Assembly: GCA_946405115.1 (NCBI GenBank)
Contig: CAMJGB010000011.1
Span: 1-18,229 of the forward strand
Source of the DNA: an uncultured Clostridia bacterium
GTDB taxonomy: Bacteria > Bacillota > Clostridia > Saccharofermentanales > Saccharofermentanaceae
Direction: 5' to 3'
Length of the DNA stretch: 18,229 nt
Shown here: positions 6,510 to 13,375 of the stretch, piece by piece
How the letters are laid out: the number at the start of each line of letters is the position of its first letter
How positions within the stretch are numbered: the stretch's first letter is position 1
Translations under genes and position numbers: made by a program
Notes under the pieces: generated by a model
Seen by the model: the letters and a program-made list of their open reading frames with translations, nothing else
Told to the model about the DNA's origin: nothing
Databases searched by the model: none

Positions 6510-7893
6510 CTGTTGCCTCCGATACATTATCAAGGAAGAAGAATTCCGTCTTGCCGTTATCCTTCACTGCATTCTTGCAGCTTGAGGGGAGAACGACGTG
6601 CTTGATCCCGAGTCTTACCGCCTCGTCCAGACGAAGATTAAGCGAGGATACGGGACGAAGTTCACCTGTAAGTCCGACCTCGCCCAAGACCATCGTGTCA
6701 GGCTTGAGAGGGATGCCTCTTGCAGATGATACTACTGCTGCTATGAGTGCGAGGTCACATGCGGGATCGGTGATTCGAAGTCCGCCTATGACGTTGATGA
6801 ATACATCCTTAGTATTAAGGTTAAGCTTGAACTGCTGCTCGGCAACTGCGAGGAGCATTGCCGTTCTTGAACGGTCAGGTCCTGATGTCATTCTCTGGGG
6901 AGTACCGTAGCAGGTATCTGCAGCAAGTGCCTGGATCTCGATGGTAAGCGCACGAGCACCCTCCATCGCAGATGTAATTGCTGAACCCGGTGCCTCAAGA
7001 GGACGGCCTGTGATCATGAGAGCACTGCTGCTGTCAACGGGTCTTAATCCCTGCTGAGTCATCTCGAAGAATGCAAGCTCTCCAGATCTTCCGAATCTGT
7101 TCTTAACCGATCTTAGGATTCTGTATGCACCTGTGCTGTCACCTTCGAAGTAAAGAACGGTATCTACCATGTGCTCGAGAGTCTTCGGACCTGCGATCGC
7201 ACCGTCCTTCGTGACATGTCCTACGAGTATGATGGGAAGTCCGTTGCTCTTCGCAATCCTGATAAGTCCTGCCGTAACTTCACGTGCCTGGGAAACACTT
7301 CCGGGAGTGCCGTTAACTGACTCTGAATAAAGTGTCTGTATGGAATCTATGATGCAAAGTGCGGGCTTCGTCTTGGACAGTTCTTCTGCTATGAGTTCGA
7401 AGCATGTCTGTGCGCATATGATGATGCGGTCGCCGCTGACTGAGAGTCGGTCCGCTCTCATCTTGATCTGTGCGGGTGATTCCTCACCTGATACATAGAG
7501 GATATCGCCTTCGCACTTGAATGAATTCGCAAGCTGAAGGAGGATGGTGGATTTACCGATACCGGGTTCTCCTCCGAGGAGTGTTACGGAACCGTCAGTG
7601 ATTCCGCCTCCGAAGAGTGTATCGAGCTGATCGATGCCGGTGGAAAGTCTGATGTAATCTTCCTTGCCTGCTTCAGTGAGCCTTACGGTCTCACGTCTGT
7701 CTGTCCATGAATAAGATGATGCCTTGAATGCGGGGGAGTCGCTCTTCGAATTGGAAGAGGACTTACCGGAGCCTGTTACGGTAGTGGATTCAACGAGCGT
7801 ATTAAAGCTGCCGCATCCGGGGCACTTGCCCATCCATCCGGTAGTCTCATATCCGCATTCCTTGCAGAAAAATGTAACGTTCTTTTTTGCCAT
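6493..7893 (-). CDS. radA: DNA repair protein RadA
   Basis: A 466-residue RadA (Sms), the usual length. RadA is a RecA-like hexameric motor that helps branch migration in recombinational repair. The C4 zinc finger is C10, C13, C24 and C27 (CKECGYETTGWMGKCPGC). Walker A GGEPGIGKST is at 107-116, the Walker B segment ALCIIDSIQTL at about 178-188, and the RadA-specific KNRFG motif at 264-268. The C-terminal Lon-like domain includes the QALAADTCYGTPQRMTSG region and GEVGLTGELRPV. The start fits the family (MAKK...) but there is no Shine-Dalgarno sequence before it; a promoter -10 box ends 6 bases upstream. It precedes ispD with a 17-base overlap and follows dapL after an 87-base gap. Confidence 0.97.
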   Translation of the reverse strand: MAKKNVTFFCKECGYETTGWMGKCPGCGSFNTLVESTTVTGSGKSSSNSKSDSPAFKASSYSWTDRRETVRLTEAGKEDYIRLSTGIDQLDTLFGGGITDGSVTLLGGEPGIGKSTILLQLANSFKCEGDILYVSGEESPAQIKMRADRLSVSGDRIIICAQTCFELIAEELSKTKPALCIIDSIQTLYSESVNGTPGSVSQAREVTAGLIRIAKSNGLPIILVGHVTKDGAIAGPKTLEHMVDTVLYFEGDSTGAYRILRSVKNRFGRSGELAFFEMTQQGLRPVDSSSALMITGRPLEAPGSAITSAMEGARALTIEIQALAADTCYGTPQRMTSGPDRSRTAMLLAVAEQQFKLNLNTKDVFINVIGGLRITDPACDLALIAAVVSSARGIPLKPDTMVLGEVGLTGELRPVSSLNLRLDEAVRLGIKHVVLPSSCKNAVKDNGKTEFFFLDNVSEATDVLFS

Positions 7894-7899
7894 ACAGAA

Positions 7900-7908
7900 A
7901 GTATAACA
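7900..7908 (-). promoter_or_regulatory. Extended -10 promoter of radA, leaderless layout
   Basis: Read on the - strand, TGTTATACT is a TGn-extended -10 box (TATACT at 7905-7900). Only 6 bases separate it from the radA ATG at 7893, so transcription starting the usual 6-8 bases after the box would begin at or next to the start codon. No clear -35 hexamer is seen and the bases before the ATG (CTTTCTGT) contain no ribosome binding site. Confidence 0.6.
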
Positions 7909-7980
7909 CCAAGACGCGATTTCTTATGGGTGATTAATGTCCCTCTTAAGCGGGAATTTTCGAGTGGTCAGCCCGATTTT

Positions 7981-9174
7981 TCACAGGATTTTTCTGAATC
8001 TCTCTACAGCTTCGATAGTCTTCTCTCTTGAGCTGAATGCAGTGAGTCTGAAATATCCGTCTCCGCCTGCACCGAAGCCTTCTCCCGGAGTTCCTACGAC
8101 CTGTACTTCGTTAAGAAGCTTGTCGAAGAAAGTCCAGCTGTCGCATCCTTCGGGACACTTGAGCCATACGTAAGGTGAGTTCTTGCCGCCTGTGTAGAAG
8201 ATGCCCTTCTCGTCGAGAAGATCTGTGATGAGCTTGGCGTTCTGCTTGTAGTATTCGATGTTTGCCTGGCATGCCTTAATTCCTTCATCGGAAAGTGCAG
8301 CTTCGGCAGCTCTCTGAACAGGGTAGGATACGCCGTTGAACTTTGTTGCCTGACGTCTCTTCCAAAGTGCTGCGACAGATACGCTTCCTGCCTTAAGCTG
8401 CTCGGGAACTACAGTCCAGCCGCATCGAACTCCCGTGAAACCTGCGAACTTTGAGAAAGAGCAGATCTCGATGGCGCACTCGTATGCACCGGGGATCTCA
8501 TATATTGTGTGAGGGATGTTGTCTTCGCTTATGAATGCTTCGTAAGCCGAATCGTAGATGATGAGGCTTCCTGTCTTGTTTGCAAAATCTACCCAGTTTG
8601 TGAGGCCTTCCTTGTCGTAAACGGCACCTGTAGGATTATTAGGGGAGCAAAGATAGATTACGGAACCTTCATTCTCGGACTCGTTAAGTGAATCGGGAAG
8701 AGGGAGGAAGCCGTTCTCTCTTGTGCCGTTGATGAATGTGATTTTGTTGCCGCTCATCGTGTTGGAATCAACATAGACGGGGTAAACGGGATCAGGGATT
8801 ATAATTGGGTTCTCTCCTAAGATATCGACGATGTTTCCGAGGTCGCTCTTGGCTCCGTCAGAGACGAATACATAATTAGGATCTACCGTAACACCGAGGT
8901 TAGCGTAATGGATAGCAATCTTATCGCGAAGGAAACCGTAGCCGTACTCCGGCGGGTATCCTCTGAATGTCTCCTGGCTGCCCATCTCTTCGCTTGCCTT
9001 AACCATTGCCTTAACAACAACTTCGGGAAGGGGCAAAGTAACGTCGCCTATGCCCATGCGGATGATCTTCGCATCGGGGTTAGCTGCCTCGTAAGCTCTT
9101 ACGCGGGATCCTATCTCAGAGAAAAGGTATGTCTCCTTAATGTTCGAAAAGTTTGTGTTCGTCTTAATGTTCAT
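7981..9174 (-). CDS. dapL: LL-diaminopimelate aminotransferase
   Basis: A 397-residue fold-type I PLP aminotransferase that converts tetrahydrodipicolinate directly to LL-diaminopimelate, a short cut in lysine and peptidoglycan precursor synthesis found in some clostridia, chlamydiae and plants. Family marks are MGIGDVTLPLP (40-50), TFRGYPPEYGYGFLR (69-83), the FVSDGAKSDLGNI segment, YLCSPNNPTGAV (174-185), and CSFSKFAGFTGVRCGW (238-253), where K242 is the PLP lysine. The end FGAGGDGYFRLTAFSSREKT is typical too. I chose ATG9174 because AAGGTGG lies 5 bases upstream and the family begins with a short MxxKxNxNF-like segment; the frame is open to an ATG at 9216 without a good ribosome binding site. 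It has its own promoter at 9265-9293 and may be read through into radA and ispD. Confidence 0.94.
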   Translation of the reverse strand: MNIKTNTNFSNIKETYLFSEIGSRVRAYEAANPDAKIIRMGIGDVTLPLPEVVVKAMVKASEEMGSQETFRGYPPEYGYGFLRDKIAIHYANLGVTVDPNYVFVSDGAKSDLGNIVDILGENPIIIPDPVYPVYVDSNTMSGNKITFINGTRENGFLPLPDSLNESENEGSVIYLCSPNNPTGAVYDKEGLTNWVDFANKTGSLIIYDSAYEAFISEDNIPHTIYEIPGAYECAIEICSFSKFAGFTGVRCGWTVVPEQLKAGSVSVAALWKRRQATKFNGVSYPVQRAAEAALSDEGIKACQANIEYYKQNAKLITDLLDEKGIFYTGGKNSPYVWLKCPEGCDSWTFFDKLLNEVQVVGTPGEGFGAGGDGYFRLTAFSSREKTIEAVERFRKIL

Positions 9175-9264
9175 ATAAACCACCTTAGCAATAGCAATAA
9201 AAAAGCGCTCACCCATAAACTGCCCTAAGGCCCGTTACCGGATGAACGCCATTGTTCCGACAAA

Positions 9265-9293
9265 AATCTATCACGCACGTAGGCGAATGTCAA
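9265..9293 (-). promoter_or_regulatory. Sigma-A promoter of dapL
   Basis: On the - strand a perfect TTGACA (9293-9288) is followed after exactly 17 bases by TAGATT (9270-9265). Transcription would start near 9258, leaving a 5' leader of about 84 bases before ATG9174. I found no lysine riboswitch or T-box signature in that leader. Confidence 0.75.
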
Positions 9294-9322
9294 CTTTAAT
9301 ATAATATTCTTACAATCAAGCA

Positions 9323-9352
9323 TTATCAAAATCCGGTGAACGGCTGTATAAT
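9323..9352 (+). promoter_or_regulatory. Sigma-A promoter of the ligase-lipoprotein unit
   Basis: A consensus TATAAT (9347-9352) stands 18 bases after TTATCA (9323-9328, four of six matches). The expected start near 9359 leaves about 40 bases before the TTG start at 9401. It is divergent from the dapL promoter, with 29 bases between the two -35 boxes. Confidence 0.65.
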
Positions 9353-9400
9353 TACAATGACTCATTATGTGGTGAACACTAGAAAGGGATAGTCGTAAAT

Positions 9401-11170
9401 TTGGAAACAAAGTGGAGCAGATATTACGGTGACGATGTTTTTGTACCGGATATCAAAGAAGGACAATCTGCATACGAAGCTTTTCGAGATACAGCGCAGA
9501 AATACCCGGAGAGAGTTGCAGTAGAGTACGGTAAGAGGAAGTTCACTTACAAGGAGCTTCTTGCTGAGGTAGACAGATATGCTTCCATCTTCTCTGTTCA
9601 GGGCATCACGGCTCAGGACAGGGTTATGATCTCGTGCAGAAGAATGCCGCACCACATCATCGCATTCTACGCGCTTAACAAGATCGGTGCAGGTGTAGTC
9701 TTCGTTATGCGTAATGCAAGACCTGAGACCTTCGCGAAAGTAGGAGGACAGCTTCGTGCTTCGTACATGATCATAACGGCTGAGGTATTCCCCAAGTACC
9801 GCATGATGCTCATCCACACACCGATTAAGAAGATCATTCTCACAAGAAGCACGGATTATGCTTCTTCCACGGAATTTTTTAATCCCAATATCCTCGAGCA
9901 GAGAAGACACGAGTATTACGATACTGAGCAGGACAAGGGGCGGCCCGGTCCCGAGATACTGTTCTGGACGGATCTTTGGCAGGGCGATCTTCCCGAGGTT
10001 AATACCCAGGTAAGTCCTGACGACACGGCTCTTTGCTTTACGAGCGGAGTTGCTGCAGGTGATGTTAATCTCACCAAGTTAAGTTCCCGTGCATTGAATG
10101 CGCAGGCCAAATTAAGCGCCTTCCTTCTCGGTAAGGAACAAAGCAGGGTTTTCTCGTTCATAAGACTCGACTTCTCGTTCGGTGTCTGCTTCGCGCTTCA
10201 TACGACTTTGCTGTCGGGTCACACTTATCTTGTTAATACCCAGAAGGACCTCGAGTTCTCCGGACACGATATCAATATCTATAAGCCGGACATCCTGATA
10301 GGATATCCTCAGATGATAACGTCGTTTATCGACAGCAAGAAGATAAGCACCAAAGCGCTTAGCAAGGTTAAGACTATCTACTCATGCGGCAATCTTATGT
10401 CCGGCGCCGATTATCACAGAACGAGAGACTTCTTTGCAAAGAAGCATCTGAAGCCAAAGGTAATAAGACTTTACGGCATTACCGAGACAGGTTCTGTCTG
10501 CATGTACATTCCTGAGCTTGAGTTCAGACCTTCCGTTCTTGGAATCCCGATCCCCGGAGTTCGTATGAAGATCATGAACCCCGAGACTAACGGTGAGCAG
10601 ATGTACGGCGAGACCGGTGTCATCGCAATCAACACACCTTCGCACATGTCAGGTTATGTCAATGCGGTCGACGATACGAATACGGTAATGAGAACCCTTC
10701 CTGACGGAAGTACATGGATCCTGTCAGGTGACTTGGGTACTGAAGATGAAGACGGAGTGTTCCACTATGTCGGAACAAGACGAAGGATCTTTGATAGAGG
10801 CGGAATGCATATTTATCCGCAGATGATCGAGGATTCGATAAGAGCCGTTTACGGAGTTGAGGAGTGCTGTGCAGTTCCTCTCGAGCGTGACGGACAGACA
10901 ATCATCAAGGTCGCAGTAAGACCTGTGTCCGACTTCCTGTTTAACAACGACAGACTCAACGATCTTAAGGATCAGATTGAGAAGCTTTGTGAGATGGAAA
11001 TGCCGGGCCCCATGCGCCCTGATGAGTATGAATTTGTGGCTTATCTGCCTACTGAGAAATATGGAAGGGTAGATTACGAGAGTATTATCAAGTTGTTCAA
11101 GGAGGAAGAAAATGAGCAAGAAGATCACGAGAACATTGGCAGTGATACTTCTTCTGTCGATGGCGTTTAG
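9401..11170 (+). CDS. AMP-forming ligase family protein with altered catalytic motifs
   Basis: A 589-residue member of the acyl-CoA synthetase/NRPS adenylation superfamily (ANL). Fold marks are AYEAFRDTAQKYPERVAVEYGKRKFTYKEL at the N-terminus (split here into its usual two parts), YGITETG (358-364, motif A5), LSGDLGTEDEDG (441-452, A7), and RRRIFDRGGMHIYP (A8 hinge region). Two catalytic spots are changed. The A3 phosphate loop, normally TSGTTGxPKG, reads TSGVAAGDVN (214-223) and has lost the glycine-lysine part. The A10 lysine, in PxxxxGKxxR, is R556 in TEKYGRVDY, with K553 three residues earlier. Substrate is unknown and activity uncertain. The start is TTG9401, with AAGGGA 11-16 bases upstream; no ATG fits in-frame. 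The last 59 bases overlap the downstream lipoprotein gene; the tail ENEQEDHENIGSD looks non-conserved. Confidence 0.82.
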   Translation: METKWSRYYGDDVFVPDIKEGQSAYEAFRDTAQKYPERVAVEYGKRKFTYKELLAEVDRYASIFSVQGITAQDRVMISCRRMPHHIIAFYALNKIGAGVVFVMRNARPETFAKVGGQLRASYMIITAEVFPKYRMMLIHTPIKKIILTRSTDYASSTEFFNPNILEQRRHEYYDTEQDKGRPGPEILFWTDLWQGDLPEVNTQVSPDDTALCFTSGVAAGDVNLTKLSSRALNAQAKLSAFLLGKEQSRVFSFIRLDFSFGVCFALHTTLLSGHTYLVNTQKDLEFSGHDINIYKPDILIGYPQMITSFIDSKKISTKALSKVKTIYSCGNLMSGADYHRTRDFFAKKHLKPKVIRLYGITETGSVCMYIPELEFRPSVLGIPIPGVRMKIMNPETNGEQMYGETGVIAINTPSHMSGYVNAVDDTNTVMRTLPDGSTWILSGDLGTEDEDGVFHYVGTRRRIFDRGGMHIYPQMIEDSIRAVYGVEECCAVPLERDGQTIIKVAVRPVSDFLFNNDRLNDLKDQIEKLCEMEMPGPMRPDEYEFVAYLPTEKYGRVDYESIIKLFKEEENEQEDHENIGSDTSSVDGV

Positions 11171-13220
11171 TATTGCCGGCTGCTCAAAGATCGAAGAGTT
11201 CTTTGATCTTGGTGACAGCCACAGCAGACGCGAGAGAAGAAGACGTGACGATGACGATGACCCCGATGAAACGGAAGAGACTGAGGAGACAGAAGAGACT
11301 GAACCCGGTGAGACTACACCTGTTCCCACAATAGCTCCTGTTACCAACGATCTTACTTATCCGGATCACATCCCTACATACGAAGAGATCCATCCCGTAC
11401 ATGCAAACGGAACCGTTTCCGGTGCGGAAGCTGTCGAGATCCTCAATGACATTGAGGATGAGATCCTTACGGATTCCTTCGAGGGCAGTTATGTTTATGC
11501 TTCCATCTATTTTGATGATCTGGAGAGCATGGGCATTGAGTTCGATAGTATCGGCTGGGGTGATGTTGAATTCGAGACTACCCAGGAAGATATCGATGAT
11601 GTTCAGGATGTTCTTGACAGACTCTATTCGATCGACAGAGACAGTCTTGATACAGATGACAGAATCTTCTATGACAAAGTTCTCTACGATACAGAGCTTA
11701 CGGCTTATGCCATTCAGTACTCCGCATTTAATTACTACGAGAGTGCATTAAAGCCCCTCACAGGTCCTCAGTCCGAGGTTCTCTTCATCCTTGAAGTTTT
11801 GGATTTTGAGACAGTTGAGGATGCCGAGAATTACATTCTTGTATTAAGAGACACAGACAGATACTACGATGCTCTTTGTGAGTTCGAGGAGACAAGAGCG
11901 TCTTACGGTTATGTAAATTCCGACAGCGTTTATGAGGAAGTTGCAGAGAGCTTCGAGAACCTCGTTGCCCAGTCTGAAGACTGCTTCCTTTACGATTCAT
12001 TCCGTGATCGTCTTGACAACATTCAGGGTCTTTCAAATGCCGATAGAGATGCGCTTATCGAAGAGCATGATCAGGTTATGCATGACATCGTATTCCCTGA
12101 GTTCCAGGAGTGCGCTGACCGCATGAGAGCTCTTGAGTGCGGCGCCCCTGAGGTCGGTGTATCCGATTATCCGGGCGGAGATGCTTACTATGCATACATC
12201 TTTGCAACACAGACCAACTCCGGCAGAACGATCGATGAATCGATCGAACAGCTCGAGGCTTACACAGATTCCGTAATGGATACTATGATGAGCGTTGCAG
12301 CAAGCGGCGATTCTTCATGGATGGATGAGTATCTTTCACATGATTATTCAATGGGTGATACACAGGAGAATCTCGATTATCTCTATGATATCGTTCAGGA
12401 AGATTTCCCTCCAATCCCTGATCATGACTACAGACTCATGACAGTTCCCGAAGTGTTCGAGGATGATTTCTCACCCGCAGCATTCCTGGGTTACCACTTG
12501 GACAGATTCGATCACAACATCGTTATCACTAACGAGTCTTCCATCGGTTCTACATTCGGTATTACATGTGCTCACGAGGGTTATCCCGGACACATGTACG
12601 AGTCTTTGTACCACAGAGCCGCTACATCTCATCCTTATATGTACATTGCTGATTCCATCGGCTATGCAGAAGGCTGGGCTACTTATGTTGAGAATTACGC
12701 ATTTAAGTATTTCAGCACAAGTACAGCAAGTACGCTCGTAAGAGTTGAGGATCAGATCAACAGCATCCTCTTCGCAAGATTCGACCTCGGCATTAATTAC
12801 GAGGGATGGTCTTTGCAGGATTGTGCTGACTGGTATAACGATATTACCGGTTCATCAATCAATGCGACAGCATTCCAGGATGCATATAATCTCCTCCTGT
12901 CAGATCCCGGATACGGAATCAAGTACGGTCTCGGATTTATCAACACAGGTATGGTTATCGCACAGCTTCAGGAAGAATTCCCTGACGCAAGCGACCTCGA
13001 GATTCATACTGCTTACCTTAATTCTTTGTCAGGAACATTCGAGCAGATCCTTGAGAATGCAAGATACTTCCTTGAGAATGATGAGCTCACAACTCCCGTT
13101 GATGAGTGGGGCGATGAATACGAAGGCGTTACTGTTGTTACAGGCGGAAACAGCGGTGATGCAGGTGACGACGATGACAGCGGCTCCGGAAGCGGCGGCG
13201 GTGGACTTATCGGCCACTGA
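11112..13220 (+). CDS. DUF885-family lipoprotein, putative zinc metallopeptidase
   Basis: A 702-residue lipoprotein. The signal MSKKITRTLAVILLLSMA ends in a lipobox IAGC, with the cysteine at residue 24. Next is an extreme charge-block linker: an arginine run (RRERRRR), an aspartate run, and ETEETEETEE repeats, a spacer between the membrane and the folded part. The remainder matches DUF885 proteins. The key motif is HEGYPGH (488-494), the family's HExxPGH, followed by EGWATY with E520, which together give two histidines and a glutamate suited to zinc. DUF885 members are poorly characterised, presumed peptidases. The tail is a Gly/Ser/Asp low-complexity stretch ending GGGGLIGH. The ATG is 6 bases after AAGGAGG and lies inside the upstream ligase gene. 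It should act outside the membrane, perhaps on peptides. Confidence 0.85.
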   Translation: MSKKITRTLAVILLLSMAFSIAGCSKIEEFFDLGDSHSRRERRRRDDDDDPDETEETEETEETEPGETTPVPTIAPVTNDLTYPDHIPTYEEIHPVHANGTVSGAEAVEILNDIEDEILTDSFEGSYVYASIYFDDLESMGIEFDSIGWGDVEFETTQEDIDDVQDVLDRLYSIDRDSLDTDDRIFYDKVLYDTELTAYAIQYSAFNYYESALKPLTGPQSEVLFILEVLDFETVEDAENYILVLRDTDRYYDALCEFEETRASYGYVNSDSVYEEVAESFENLVAQSEDCFLYDSFRDRLDNIQGLSNADRDALIEEHDQVMHDIVFPEFQECADRMRALECGAPEVGVSDYPGGDAYYAYIFATQTNSGRTIDESIEQLEAYTDSVMDTMMSVAASGDSSWMDEYLSHDYSMGDTQENLDYLYDIVQEDFPPIPDHDYRLMTVPEVFEDDFSPAAFLGYHLDRFDHNIVITNESSIGSTFGITCAHEGYPGHMYESLYHRAATSHPYMYIADSIGYAEGWATYVENYAFKYFSTSTASTLVRVEDQINSILFARFDLGINYEGWSLQDCADWYNDITGSSINATAFQDAYNLLLSDPGYGIKYGLGFINTGMVIAQLQEEFPDASDLEIHTAYLNSLSGTFEQILENARYFLENDELTTPVDEWGDEYEGVTVVTGGNSGDAGDDDDSGSGSGGGGLIGH

Positions 13221-13240
13221 TAAATAGCTAATTAACTAAG

Positions 13241-13269
13241 AAGTTCCCGGGTGATTCCGGGAACTTTTT
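13241..13269 (+). terminator. Rho-independent terminator after the DUF885 gene
   Basis: A perfect 10-base stem, AAGTTCCCGG (13241-13250) with CCGGGAACTT (13257-13266), loop GTGATT, followed by TTT and A/T-rich sequence. It closes the 9401-13220 unit. Three in-frame or near stop codons (TGA TAA ATAG) precede it. Confidence 0.92.
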
Positions 13270-13319
13270 ATGTGCGAAAGGGTTTTTGAGGATTTTTTGC
13301 ATTAATCTGTTAATTGTTA

Positions 13320-13346
13320 TTTACATTTTATCTACTGTGTTATAAT
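13320..13346 (+). promoter_or_regulatory. Extended -10 promoter of the pseudo-PP2C gene
   Basis: TGTTATAAT (13338-13346) is a consensus TATAAT with a TGn extension. TTTACA (13320-13325) lies 15 bases before the -10 box, a short spacing that is tolerable with an extended -10. Start of transcription near 13353; a GGAGG ribosome site lies 6 bases before ATG13376. Confidence 0.7.
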
Positions 13347-13375
13347 TGATTTGAATTATTAGATGGAGGTCGAAC

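Noticed and set aside
7909..7980. Terminator between dapL and radA
   Set aside because: Only a 4-base stem (TCCC/GGGA) around CTTAAG is present and no T tract follows, so read-through from dapL into radA remains possible.
9175..9216. Longer dapL reading from the ATG at 9216
   Set aside because: The extra 14 residues are not like the family's start and there is no good ribosome site before 9216, while AAGGTGG precedes 9174.
9217..9264. Possible lysine riboswitch or T-box in the dapL leader
   Set aside because: The leader is only about 84 bases and shows neither the conserved lysine-box elements nor a T-box sequence. GCCCTAAGGCCC forms only a tiny dyad.
12745..13227. 160-codon open frame on the + strand within the DUF885 gene
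   Set aside because: It is a shifted frame of a gene with clear motifs. The product is Ser/Leu/Arg rich without any family features.
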